Source: Struthio camelus (Eukaryota; Chordata; Aves; Struthioniformes; Struthionidae). From it: DNA of 64,000 nt. Below are positions 25,185 to 37,900 of the stretch, piece by piece. Location of the stretch: positions 80,536,641 through 80,600,640 of the forward strand of contig NC_090946.1 in the NCBI RefSeq assembly GCF_040807025.1. Reading direction: 5' to 3'. The notes below the pieces were generated by a model. It was not told the DNA's origin. It did no database searches and was given only the letters and a program-made list of their open reading frames with translations. Made by a program: the position numbers and the translations under genes. Every line of letters begins with the position of its first letter. The stretch's first letter is position 1.

Positions 25185-25560
25185 GCCGCCCCGCGCTGCT
25201 CCGCCGGGTCGGGTCCGCTCTCCCGGGTCGGGTCCGCGCCGCCGGGTCGGGTCCGCGCCGCCGGTCGAGTCCGCTCCGCTGGGTCGGGTCCGCGCCGCCG
25301 GGTCGGGTCCGCTCCGCTGGGTCGAGTCCGCTCCGCCGGGTCGGGTCCGCTCCGCCGGGTCGAGTCCGCTCCGCCGGGTCGGGTCCGCGCCGCCGGGTCG
25401 GGTCCGCGCCGCCGGTCGAGTCCGCTCCGCCGGGTCGGGTCCGCTCCGCCGGGTCGGGTCCGCTCCGCCCGGTCCGCTCCGCGCCGCCGGGTCGGGTCCG
25501 CTCCGCCGGGTCGGGGCCACGCCGCCAGGTCGGGTCCGCTCCTTTCCGCGCCGCCAGTTC
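25185..25560. repeat. 19-bp tandem array in the NID2 promoter or 5'UTR region
   Basis: About 19-20 copies of a 19-bp unit, consensus GGGTCGGGTCCGCTCCGCC, with CGCGCC/CGCTCC and TCGGG/TCGAG variants. The array ends about 200 bp before the NID2 ATG and is followed by GCC/GGGGCC-rich sequence. The unit is not a multiple of three, so frames through it cycle. It lies either in the core promoter or in the 5'UTR of NID2, depending on where transcription starts. Confidence 0.88.
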
Positions 25561-25766
25561 CTTTGCTCGCCGTCGGGTCCGCGCCGCCGGGTCCACTCCG
25601 CGCCGCCGGCTCCGCTCCGCGCCCCGTGGGCTCCGCTTCTTGCCCTCGGCTCCGACCCGCCCCGTCGGGTGGGCTGCGCTCCACCGGCTCCGGTGCGGCC
25701 CGTGGGGTGCGCTGCTGCCCGCCGGGGCCGGGGCCGGGGCCGGGGCCGGTCGGCGGTGCCGGGGGG

Positions 25767-25958
25767 ATGCGGGCGCTGGCGGCGCTGGTGGCGCTGGCGG
25801 CGCTGGCGGCCGCGACGGCGCTGCCCCGGCGGGCCCTGCTGCCGCACGGCGCGGCCCGCGGCGACGCCCGCCTGCGCCCCGGCGACGACGAGAGCTCGCC
25901 CGCCGTGCCGCTGCGCCGCCGCCTGCCCTTCTACGGCCGCGCCGCCCGCCACCTCTAC
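25767..25958 (+). CDS. NID2: NID2 exon 1 (signal peptide)
   Basis: The ATG at 25767 opens a 64-codon exon with an alanine/leucine hydrophobic core directly after MRAL. It ends in RAARHLY before donor GTGAGT, phase 0. The frame is open upstream through the 19-bp array, but this Met gives the only signal peptide, so it is chosen. Confidence 0.9.
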
Positions 25959-28900
25959 GTGAGTGCCCGCCGGCGCCCGCCGCCCTCCAGCCCTCCGGCT
26001 CGCTCCCTTCCTTCCATCCGATCTTCCTCTCTGCCAGCCTTCCGCCTCTCCATCCCTCCCTCTGTCCCTCCGTCTTTCCAGCCTTCTCTCCGTCCCTCCA
26101 TCCTTCTGTCTCTTCGCCTTCCTTCCCTCCTCCTGCCTCTCCATCTATCCCGCTGTCCTTCCATCTTTCCATCCCTCCTTCTGCTCACACCTTTTCTTCC
26201 TAGCCATTCTTCTCAGCAGCCCCTCACTATCCCGGCCCCTCCTCAGCTGCTGTTTCTGCATCCATCCCCCCATCTCTGCACCCCCACATGAGCCTTTTCT
26301 CCATCCATCCCTGTCCCCCTGCGTGCCTTTTCTCCATCTGTCCCCCCCATTCCTGCACCTGCATGCGCCTTTTCTCCATGCATCCCTCCCGTCCCTGCAC
26401 TTCCACGTGCCTCTTCTCCATCCATCCCTGCATCCCCACACGTGCCTCTTCTCCATCCATCCCTGGAGGCCTCTCCTCTCCCTCCATCCCCCCGCTCTCA
26501 CTGCGTCCTGCCTCCGGGTTTCTCTGGCTGCAGAGGAACAAGAGGGCTTTCTCCTTTGCAGCTGTTCCTCCGCGAGGAGCGGCTGCAGCTGGGACAGCCC
26601 ATGAGCTGTGGCTCTCTGGGGGAAGGAGAAGCCCGAGGTCTTTGTTTCCTCCTTGGAAGGGCCGCACGCTCTCCCTCCCCCGGGCTTGGCTCCCAGCCCT
26701 CAGCCCAGCTCCAGGGGCACCGGGAGGTGGGGGTCTGGTGGGACCGGTGGCGGAGGTGGGGGCCGCTCTCTGAACACTCTGTGCCGCTCTCCCTGCAGGT
26801 GGGGACCAACGGGGTCATCTCCACCCAGGATTTCCCCAGGGAGACCCAGTACGTGGATGACGATTTCCCCACAGACTTCCCTGTCATCGCTCCCTTCCTG
26901 GCTGACATTGACACCAGTGGTGGCAGAGGGAACATCTACTACCGGCAGGATGACTCTTTGGACGTGCTGAACCAGGCTGCAGACTATATCTGGGCTGGGT
27001 TCCCCCAGGCAGCCGGTTCCTTCATGCCTACCAATGCGTTCCTCGCCACCTGGGAGGACGTGGGCGCCTACGAGGAGGTCTCGCAGGACACGGAGCCCTC
27101 CAAGAAGGTGAGGGCAGCGGGCTGATGTTGGATTATCATCCTACATGTCACGGGAGAATAAGTCTTCCTTGTGTAGCACCCAAAACATTGAGTCTGCATT
27201 CTAGGCAGCTGGATGGTTGCTCCAGGCTTGGGCCAAGACCAGAGGAGTCAGGGAGCCTCTGTCCCCTTCACTCAGAGTTGCAACTTTGGTAGGTTTCAGG
27301 GTCTCTAGCCCTGAGCCTCATGGTCTCCGCCTGGACAAGGTGGAGCATCCCCACAGCAGAAGGATGGTGGTATGGTTCTCCTCGCTGGAGAGCAGCACTG
27401 TGCTGGACGAAGAGAGCCTGGCAGAGACTGCGGCTCCCTGCCCTTGGGCAACGGTGACTTTGGGGAGTCCCTTGCGCCTGAGCAGTCCGAGCGGGTGCTG
27501 AGCGGGCCCCTGGGTGTACAAGCCGTCCCTGGCTTGGCCCGACAGGGGTGTGCATGGGGAAGGGGCTCTCTGAGCTCTGCCTTTGGGGCGCTTTTGGCTG
27601 TTTCTGAAGCCTGCTGGAGTCATTAAGCTCCGTGTTGGCTTTGCTGAGGAGCACAGGGCGCTCAGAGGCGGCCTTCAGCTCCTGGGAGGTCGTGAGCTAG
27701 CGGCGCTCCGGAGCTCCCGCGGTACCTGGGCAAAACCCCAAATTGCAAAGATTAGCAGTGCTGACGCCTTGGGATTTGCAGAGCGGATCGGAATTGGGCC
27801 CGGAGGAGCTGGGCTTAGGGATGGCCCAGACCTTTCGGTGGGGGCTCGGGATCAGCACTTCCTTTCTCCACCTCCTTCTGCTGGCGCCTTTGGTTTCCCA
27901 GGACACTCGTTAACGCCGCCGGCGAGGAGCAGGCTTCAGAGTTTGCGCTGCGGGTTGGTTTCCGCTGTCGGGCAAACACGTGCTGCTCGTACGCGGTCCC
28001 TCGGCCGGGTCTTTGTAATTTGTCTATATGATTATATAGGTTGCATATGTTTTGCCTGGACGGGCCGATAAGGCTCCCGCGTAGACCTGCTTATTAGCGT
28101 ACTCCGTCTTCCTCGGTGCGCCCGAGGAAGCGGGACTCGCTGTCGCGGCGGGGGCAGCCTCGTCGGTCCGCCGGCTGGGCGAGGGGCTGCAGGGTGGCAG
28201 GGATGCTCGGCCCTCGCGAGGGCGTCTTCGCATTGAGCTGGAGGCAGAAAGGAGGGGTTTAAAAAAAATCCCAAACAACCCCTCCTGAGCAAAAATACCT
28301 ATAGGTATATAGGCAAGGGCCGTTGTATATCGGGTTGGTGCGCGCTGCGGCCGAGCGAGGCAAAGAGTTTGGAAGGAAAAAGAACGCCTTTTCCCCCTCT
28401 TCTCTAAAAAGTGGGAAAGCAACTGCCGAAATGCCAGCGGGGGCCTCCTGGTGACCTTGCAGGCATCAGAAACGCGGCCTCGTTGTCTCTGCACAATTGT
28501 TGTTTTTCCTCTCGAAAAAGTTGGATCGGGTTTTAAAGCGAAAGAAAAAAAGAAAGAAAAGGTCTTGCTTTGAAATGAGACGCCTCACGGAAAGTTTCGT
28601 CCGAGGAGCGTTGAAATTCAGTTTGTGCGCGTTTTGCAAAAGTCCCCTTTTTTTTTTTTTTTTAACCTACGATCTTTGTCAAAACTGCAGAAAAGTTCCC
28701 CAAACATCCCCCCCCCCTTTTTTTTGGGGGGGTTGGACTGAATTTGCTTTTCCTTGAAACACTTGCCCCCTCCCAGTTCAAAACCGGAGTTTATCCTGAG
28801 AGCCGTCACCTTCTGCTTTTTGAAAATCAGGGCTTCTCTTTCCAAGCGGCGGCCGGCCCCGCGCCGGGGGGGTCTGGCACCGCTGCCGGCGTGCCTCGCT

Positions 28901-31900
28901 CCCTGCCGCTCCGGCGGGGCGCGGGCGAGAAAAGCCCCCGAAGGCCCCGGCGTGGAAATCCTCGCCGCCGGCATTTGCGGCGTGGGAAGCGCCCGGGCCG
29001 CCGAGCGTCGGGCGGGCGAAGGCCGGCGGCAGCCCCCGGAGCGCGGCGGCGGATGAGCCTGCGCAGAGGGCTTTTTTTTTTTTTTTTTGAAAAAAATAAT
29101 TCCTCGCAAAGCCATAATCCAGCCTCAGTTCCCCGCTCGCTTGCTGCTCCGGGGGACGGCGAGGAGCCGGGTCGGGCTCGGGGCGGGCCGTGCACGCGCG
29201 GGGCGGTGAGCTGGGACGCGCTCCGGTCCGGCTCGATGGGGCCGCGGCTCGGAGGCAGGAAACGCCGTTATCTCTGCTGGGCGGATGCGGGATTTCAGCA
29301 TGGAAAAAAAAGAAAAAAAGGAAAGGCTCGGGCCCCCGAGAGGTCAGGCGGCCCTGAACTGCGGGCCAAAACCAGGCATCCGTTAGCGGTTGATGCGCCT
29401 GTTTCGGCTGCCGGCGGCCGGGCGGCTTGGCTTTGTGTGGATTCTCCGGTGGCTAGTAAGGGGTTGTGCTCGCCCCCGCAGCCCGCCGGTCGCGGGGTGT
29501 TGATGCCCTCTGCTCTCCCCCGGCCGCGACGCGGCGGCCCATGCAGCGCGCCTATAGCGGGACGTATGGGCGCGGGCAAGGCAGGCAGCGTGAGCGCAGG
29601 CATGTTTTTTCCTGAGGAAACCGAGCTAAAATTGGTCTCTCGGGGAAACGTGGGGCGTGCTGCTTTGTCTGTGGTGCTGATGGGAAGACGGAGCAGCGCT
29701 GCTGGTGGCCGGGGCGTTGCAGGAGCATGGCCGGACACGTGCGAGCGGGGTCCTGCGGCTTAGGTCTCGGTGGAGACAGGATCCTCCGCTGGTGTTTTAC
29801 GGAAGACATAGTGTCCGCACGCATTTCACGCAGCATGAAATGAAGGCGTTTTCCCAGGCTCTGCTGAGATATAGTCAGGGTCTGGACTTGTCCAACAGGA
29901 GCTGATGGAGGGGGAAGGTGCCTGGAGGGAGCTGGAGGTTGGGCCCAGCTGGGATTCCCGAGCTCCTCTCTGAAAATCCCGACAGCCAGGCGTGCAGGCC
30001 CAACTTTCATGCTAACCTTGCCCCAGTCCTGGGGTTTTTAGCTACCTCAGGTGCGACCGCGTCTTTATGGCTGCAGATATGTTGCGTCAAAGTCTGAAGA
30101 ACAAGTCCCCAGCGTTGGGTTTGCACCTAGTCTTCTGTGGTGACCTCCTCCGTGGGGCAGGTGGGGTGCTGCCTGCTTTACCTCTACCCTCTCACGTCTG
30201 TCTGTCTGTCCTGCTCTTCCTCTCCCGCAGCTCAACACGTTCCAGGCGGTGGTAGCCTACGACGCGTCGGACGCTTATGCTATCTTCCTCTACCCCGATG
30301 ACGGCCTCCAGTTTTCTGGGACCCGGCCCAAAGAGTCCTACAACGTCCAGCTGGAGCTGCCAGCCAGGGTGGGCTTCAGCCGCGGCGACGGCGACGACCC
30401 GAAGAGGGAAGGGCTCTTCTACAGCGTCGCCAGCAGCCAGCAGGCCTTGAAGAACCTCTACCAGTACGTAGCGCCTTCGGGGCTGCGTCAGCCCGGGGAG
30501 GGGGGATTTTCACCTCGGCTGAGGCGGGGACCGTTACCCCGTTGGGCAACGGGGCTACCTCGCCGTGGTGGTCGGGATAGGGGACGTTCACCCACATGTC
30601 CAAAGTTAGCTGCTGAGCTGGGTGGTGGCATCTCACCAGCATCGGATACCAGCCCTTGCCGCGTGCAGCCGGCCAAACTCCTAACGAGCCGGGCCAGCAG
30701 AAGGCAAAAAAGCCAGAACAACGTGGCCATAAAGCACTTCATATAGACGCAGCTGTGCTTTCTCCAGCCAGATTTGTGGGTCTGAGCTTGGAGGCACCAG
30801 GAAGGGTGGTGCCGCGTGGGGGCCGGGGCCTTTTGCCCGAAGGTGGGTGGCTTTGATGATGTGGCCGCAACGGTGGCCGCCGTCCCCTAGGGAGAGCAAC
30901 GTGATGGTGCCCGGCGTGTGGGTCTTCCACATCGGCAGCGCAGCCCCGCTGGCGAACGTGGCGCCGGCGGGCGGCGGGGGGCAGGCCGTGGTCACCTTGG
31001 AGAGCACCCTGGCCCGCGCCGGCCCCGCGCCGGCCACCACCGGCGCCCAGGCGTTGGAGGACGGCGGCCCCTCCGCACCCACGGAGCTGCTGCCCGGCGC
31101 CCTGCCGCCTGCCGCGTCCTACCCCGGCGCCGGGGCATCGCCGACGTGGCGCGGCGGAGCCGAGCTCTTGGAGAACCTCTCGGAGGTGGTCACCGAGGGG
31201 CTGCCCCCGGCCGAGGTCCGGAGCCGCGGTCCGTCCCCGGAGGCGGCCGGCTTCCCGCAGGGCCACCCGGCCAACCCTCCTTCCCACCGCTACGGGCAGC
31301 ACGGCGTGGGCGTGGAGGAGGACGTCAGCTCTGACGCGGACGGTGAGTGCCTTCGAACCCTCATCACCCAGCCGGCAGCGCTCGGGCCGGGCGATGCCCG
31401 GCGGTAAAAGCCCCGTTCCCCGAGCTGGTTCCCCCGAAAAAAACCCACGTAGCGACACAATCCCTCGGCCGGATCCGCCTGAAAGCAGGTCCGGGGACGG
31501 GGTGTTGGGGGGGGGAACGGGTTCGGTCTGCGTGGGCCCCGCGTCCCACCCGCCGCTTGGACGGGCTCAGAGCGGCGCCCGTCTGCTGGCTCGCAGCGTT
31601 CACCTACAGCGCGGCCGGCCGGGAGACGTGCCGGCGGCACGGCGGGCGCTGCTCCCCGCACGCCTTCTGCGCCGACTACGCCACCGGCTCCTGCTGCCAC
31701 TGCCGGGCCACCTACTACGGCAACGGGCGGCAGTGCTTGCCCGAAGGTACGTGGGGACGGCGTGCGTGACCCCCCCCGCCACCAAAGCCACCAAGGCCGG
31801 CGCCGGTGGTGACCCCCCCCCCCGCCACAACCCCCTACCCACCCAGGAGCCGTGCATCGTCTCAACGGCAAGGTGAGCGGCAGGTTGGAGGTGGGCCGGA

Positions 31901-34900
31901 CGCCGGTGACCTTCCAGGACGCCGACCTGCACGCCTACGTGGTGGGCACCGACGGGCGAGCCTACGCGGCCGTCAGCCGGGTGCCCCAGCCGGCCGCCAG
32001 CGCCCTGCTGCCCCTGGCGCCCGTCGGCGGCCTCTTGGCCTGGCTCTTCGCCCTGGAGGAGCCGGGCTCCGAGAACGGCTTCAGCCTCGCCGGTGAGGAC
32101 CGCTGGCGGCTCTGGGGAGGAGGCCGAGAGAGAAGCGCTGCCGCCCCACGCCGTTCGCTTTCTTCCCCTCATCCCCTCCGGGGCAGGAGCCGAATTCACC
32201 CAGCGCCTGGAGGTGACTTTCTACCCGGGGCAGGAGACGGTGCTCGTCACTCAGACGGCCGAGGGCCTGGGACCCGAGGGCTACCTGAGCGTCCGGACGC
32301 AGCTGCAGGGCCGCCTGCCGCCGGTGCCGGCCGAGGCCGGCGTGCGCATCGCTCCCTACGCCGAGCTGTACCGCTACTCGGGCGCAGGTAGGGCCGGCCC
32401 CGCTCCCCAACCCGGCTCCTCCCGACCCCATCGGGGTGGGGGTCACCTGTTGTGGGGGGTTTTTTTTTGGATTTTGGGGGGATTTTTTTTGGATTTCCCC
32501 CCCCTCCCCCCGCCTTCCTCCCCTTTCTTGCTCGCTCGGGCAGGCGCCACGTCCGAGGGGCGCCGGCAGTACGTCGTGGCCGGGGCCGCCGGCAACCGGA
32601 CCTTGTGGTACCGCCTGCGCCAGAACATCACCTTCGGCGGCTGCCCGCACGCCCGCCGGCCCCCGCCCGGCCCGCAGCGCCTGCGCGTCCAGCGCGTCTT
32701 CGCCCTCTACGACGGCGCCGAGCGCGTCCTGCGCTGCGCCACCGCCAGCCGCGTCGGCCCCGCCGCAGGTCAGGGCATTTCGGGGTGGCGGGGGGATCCC
32801 CCCCATTTCTCTCCCCCTTTCCCCCCCCCCCCCTTAAAAATAACCCACCTTTCCCTCCGGACCCGGCAGGCGCCGGCGAGGAGCAGCCGGCCGCCCACCC
32901 CTGCGCCGACGGCAGCCACGCATGCGAGTGTCCGGCCGGGGCCGGCGACCGCTGCGGCGGCGAGCTCGGCTCCCCGTCGCCGCCGCCGCCGTCGGAGCGG
33001 CCCCGCAGCCTGTGCGAGCGCTGGAGGCAGAGCCTGCTGGAGCACTACGGCGGCAGCCCGCGGGGCCACCAGTACGTGCCGCGGTGCGAGGCGGCCGGCG
33101 CCTTCGCCCCGCTGCAGTGCCACGGCGACAGCGGCTACTGCTGGTGCGTGGACGAGAGCGGCCGAGAGATCCAGGGCACCCGCTCGCAGCCCGGCAGCCC
33201 CCCGCCGTGTAAGCGTGCTCGGGCGGGTGGGAGGGGGGGAAGGCGGCGGGCGGGTGGGCGCAGGGTTCGGGGGCGTCCCAGCAGCGTGGCCGGCTGCCTC
33301 CCTGCACGCCCGCCCGCAGGCCGGCTCTGGGGGCTGGCGGGTGGGTAGGCGAGGTGCGCGGCGCCCAGCTCGCTGCGGTGCACACACGGCCCAGCTCCCA
33401 GCACACGCGTGAACATGCATGTGTGCCAGCTCGCTGCAATGCACACGCGGCCCAGCACACACGTGAACATGCATGTGTGCCAGCTCGCTGCAATGCACAC
33501 GCAGCCCAGCTCCCAGCACACTCGTGAACATGCATGTGTGCCAGCTCGCTGCGGTGCACACGCGGCCCAGCTCCCAGCACACACGTGAACATGCATGTGT
33601 GCCAGCTCGCTGCAATGCACACGCGGCCCAGCTCCCAGCACACGCGTGAACATGCATGTGTCCCAGCTCGCTGCAATGCACACGCAGCCCAGCTCCCAGC
33701 ACACTCGTGAACATGCATGTGTGCCAGCTCGCTGCAATGCACACGCGGCCCAGCTCCCAGCACACTCGTGAACATGCATGTGTGCCAGCTCGCTGCAATG
33801 CACACGCGGCCCAGCTCCCAGCACACTCGTGAACATGCATGTGTCCCAGCTCGCTGCAATGCACACGCGGCCCAGCTCCCAGCACACACGTGAACATGCA
33901 TGTGTCCCAGCTCGCTGCAATGCACACACGGCCCAGCTCCCAGCACACTCGTGGACATGCATGTGTCCCAGCTCGCTGCAATGCACACGCGGCCTAGCTC
34001 CCAGCACACGTGTGAACATGCATGTGTCCCAGCTCGCTGCAATGCACACACGGCCCAGCTCCCAGCACACACGTGAACATGCATGTGTCCCAGCTCGCTG
34101 CAATGCACACGCGGCCCAGCTCCCAGCACACACGTGAACATGCATGTGTGCCAGCTCACTGCAATGCACACGCGGCCCAGCTCCCAGCACACTCGTGAAC
34201 ATGCATGTGTGCCAGCTCGCTGCAATGCACACGCGGCCCAGCTCCCAGCACACACGTGAACATGCATGTGTGCCAGCTCGCTGCAATGCACACGCGGCCC
34301 AGCTCCCAGCACACGCGTGAACATGCATGTGTCCCAGCTCGCTGCAATGCACACGCGGCCCAGCTCCCAGCACACGCATGAACATGCATGTGTCCCAGCT
34401 CGCTGCAATGCACACGTGGCCCAGCTCCCAGCACACACGTGAACATGCATGTGTGCCAGCTCGCTGCAATGCACACGCGGCCCAGCTCCCAGCACACGCG
34501 TGAACATGCATGTGTCCCAGCTCGCTGCAATGCACACGCGGCCCAGCTCCCAGCACACTCGTGAACATGCATGTGTGCCAGCTCGCTGCAATGCACACGC
34601 AGCCCAGCTCCCAGCACACGCGTGAACATGCATGTGTCCCAGCTCGCTGCAATGCACACGCGGCCCAGCTCCCAGCACACGTGTGAACATGCATGTGTCC
34701 CAGCTCGCTGCAATGCACACACGGCCCAGCTCCCAGCACACACGTGAACATGCATGTGTCCCAGCTCGCTGCGATGCACACGCGGCCCAGCTCCCAGCAC
34801 ACACGTGAACATGCATGTGTCCCAGCTCGCTGCAATGCACACGCGGCCCAGCTCCCAGCACACACGTGAACATGCATGTGTGCCAGCTCGCTGCAATGCA

Positions 34901-37900
34901 CACGCGGCCCAGCTCCCAGCACACTCGTGAACATGCATGTGTCCCAGCTCGCTGCAATGCACACGCGGCCCAGCTCCCAGCACATGCATGGACATGCACG
35001 TGTCCCAGCTCACTGCCATGCACGTATCTCAGCTCTGCGATGCACACACCTCTAAGCTCACGCATGACCATGCACATGTATCCCATCGCACTGCAACGCA
35101 CATGTATCCCAGCTCTGTGCACATGCGTGACCCTGCAAACACATCCCAGCTCTCTGCCTGGGCATGAACGTGTGTGCACATCCCAGCACTCTGCAATGCA
35201 TGTGCAGCCCAGCTGTGTGCACATGTATGACCACAGTCACACGTGTCGCAGCTCGCTGCACATGCACACGCACGCACCCACTCTCCTCCCCTGCATGGCT
35301 GCCACGTGTCGGTCCCAAAGCTGATGCTCACCGAACCACTTCTCCCCCCCCTGCCCCAAAATCTGTGCGGCAGGTCTCCCCAGCGTCGCGCCGCCCAGCG
35401 TCCGGCCCACGCCGCGGCCCGATGTGTCCCCGCCGGCTGCGGGCACCTTCCTGCTCTACGCTCAGGGGCAGCAGATCGGCTACCTCCCGCTGGACGGCAC
35501 GCGGCTGCAGAAGGAGGCGGCCAAGACCCTGCTCGCCCTGCATGTAGCGTATCCCCGGGGGCCGGCGGCAGTGGTGGTGGGGGGGACAGCTCGGGCCGGG
35601 CTGGGGCCAACAAACGTAGCGGGTCGGCCCAGTGGCGGGGCCGGGGATGTCTTTGCGGGTCGCTGTGTCCTGCTGAGCGCCCTCCCGCCCCGGCAGGGCT
35701 CCATCGTGGTGGGCATCGATTACGACTGCCGGGAGAAGATGCTCTACTGGACCGACGTGGCCGGCCGGAGCATAAACCGGGCGAGCTTGGAGCCGGGCGC
35801 TGAGCCGGAGCCGGTCGTCAGCTCAGGTGCGCAGCCCGCGGCGGGGTTTCTGAGCCAGACACGGCCTCTTTTGGGGAGGGCGGGGGGGGGAAAACCCCAC
35901 CGCTGCCTCCATCACCCCACGGTGCCTCCCGGCGGTTCGCGGTGGCCAAAGCTGCCCCGAGCCGCCTCCGGCATGGGCACCGCGCGGCCTCGGGCGCCGG
36001 GCCGGGCCGGGGAGGAGGCTGCCCGCCACCGGCCGACCGCCCGCCCCCCCCTCGCCCACGGCAGGGCTCCTCAGCCCGGAGGGGCTGGCCGTGGACCACC
36101 TGCGCCGTGCCATGTTCTGGACCGACAGCGGCCTGGATAAAATCGAGCGAGCCCGGCTGGACGGCTCCGAGCGACGGGTGCTCTTCGACACCGAGCTCGT
36201 CAACCCCCGGGCCATCGCGGTGGACCCCGTCCGCGGGTGAGCGGCCGCCTCGCTGCAGGCAGTTTTTTTTCCCGCGCGAGGGGAGGGAGGGGGACGGCGG
36301 GCGCCGGATTTGCGGCAGGAACCAAGGTGCAGGAGCAGCTCCTCTGCCTCACCCCCCCCCTCCTTTCCGGCTCTGTTCCCTTTTTACTTGATAAGTCAGG
36401 ATTTGGCTAATCCTGCTGTTGCAAGTGCCAGGATGCCCGTTATTTTTTTAAAAAAAAGCTTTAAGCCCTGCTCCGGGTTTGAAAACGCAGGCCGCCCCCC
36501 CAGGGTGCTGTCGCGATACGAACGTGCTGCTCTTGCGACTCGCCCTAGTCTAGGGACTACGATTTGGGTCGTAAACGTGTTGGACATCATCGTGCTTTTC
36601 TTCTAGAGGTTATCCAAGGCAAATTAAGAGCTCTTCCAGGCGGCATGAAGGAAACCCCAGGGCTTCTCTAATGCTAAGAGCCAGGAACTAGGAAAAGCTG
36701 ATGATCTCACACCAGATCTTCCCGTTGCGCGTCCTCTTTGTTCGTTATGCAATTACTTCCTACAGCAACCTTTACTGGACCGACTGGAACCGCGAAGCAC
36801 CAAAAATCGAGACGTCCACTGTCAACGGCGCCAACCGGAGGATCCTGGTGGATAAGGACATCGGGCTGCCCAACGGCTTGACGTTCGATCCCTTCTCCAA
36901 GCTGCTCTGTTGGGCGGATGCAGGTAAGGTCACCCAGGACGGTCACGGACCGCTGTCCTGCCCCGAAGGACGCCGCGTGAGCGCGGCAGGGCAGGGCAGC
37001 CTCTGGCGCACCAAAGGCTGGGCTGAGAGCCCGGCCTCGCCGCACGGGCTCCGAGTTGCTCTGATGCTGCACCCTGGGCCTCAACCGCTGCTGCAGAGAG
37101 TAAGTTCGTGAACGTACGTATATATTGTTTTTTCCCCTTGCGGCCTGTCGCGTATTCGGAAAGGAACGAAGAACCTGGAGTGCACGTTTCCCGATGGAAC
37201 GGGCAGGCGCGTCGTGCAGAACAACCTCAACTACCCCTTCAGCATCGTTAGCTACGCCGACCACTTCTACCACACCGACTGGAGACGGTAACGGCCCCCG
37301 GCCGGGGCCGCGCTGCCCCAGCAGCCGGCCCCTCGCGCTCCCGGGGCAGCGGCAAAGAGCAAACGCCGGCCCCAGCGCGGTGCTGAGTGCCGCGCTCGCG
37401 CTGGAGCACCGGCCCGGGGCTCCCGCAGGGCCACCTTCAGGAAGAGCTGCCTGTGAACCAGGCCAGCTTCCTGGGGGGAAAAGCACGAGGGTTGTTTTAG
37501 ATAAAACTTGGCAGGGGGTGCTGCGTCTGGATTAAGTCAAAGGAAGGATTCTGTCCCAAGTCCTTCCCCCCTGGCCCCGGCCCTCGGCCACGGGATTGTC
37601 AGGACCTCACCTCCATTCCCTCTCCAGCTGGAAGTTTTCAGAACTGAAATCTAAGCAGATTACAACAAACACTTAAGTCCTTGCCCCACTCGGAGGAGAT
37701 TCTCCGGGAGATCGCGGCAGGCTGGCTCCAGGGCCATGCGTTATACCACCGGAGCAATGCACCCAGTGAGATTCACCACCTAGATTTCAGGGGCAAACTT
37801 CTTTTCTGAAAGGCTTGGAGAGTCTGAAAGTGGCCAGACTGGATCATTTTAGCTGCATCTGTCTTTAAATGCATATAGATGGGGGGGGAGAGGGGCGGGA

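Noticed and set aside
24410-26203. Long arginine/proline-rich frames on both strands over the NID2 promoter
   Set aside because: They come from the 19-bp array and CpG-rich DNA; the genuine coding part is only NID2 exon 1 from 25767.
26822-26970. Alternative frames through NID2 exon 2
   Set aside because: Only the frame continuing VGTNGVIST matches nidogen; others are shadows.
32834-35224. 796-codon minus-strand open frame with a 61-residue repeat
   Set aside because: Antisense to NID2 exons 9-10 and intron 9; the 61-bp array is open in all three minus frames, so the long frame is automatic.
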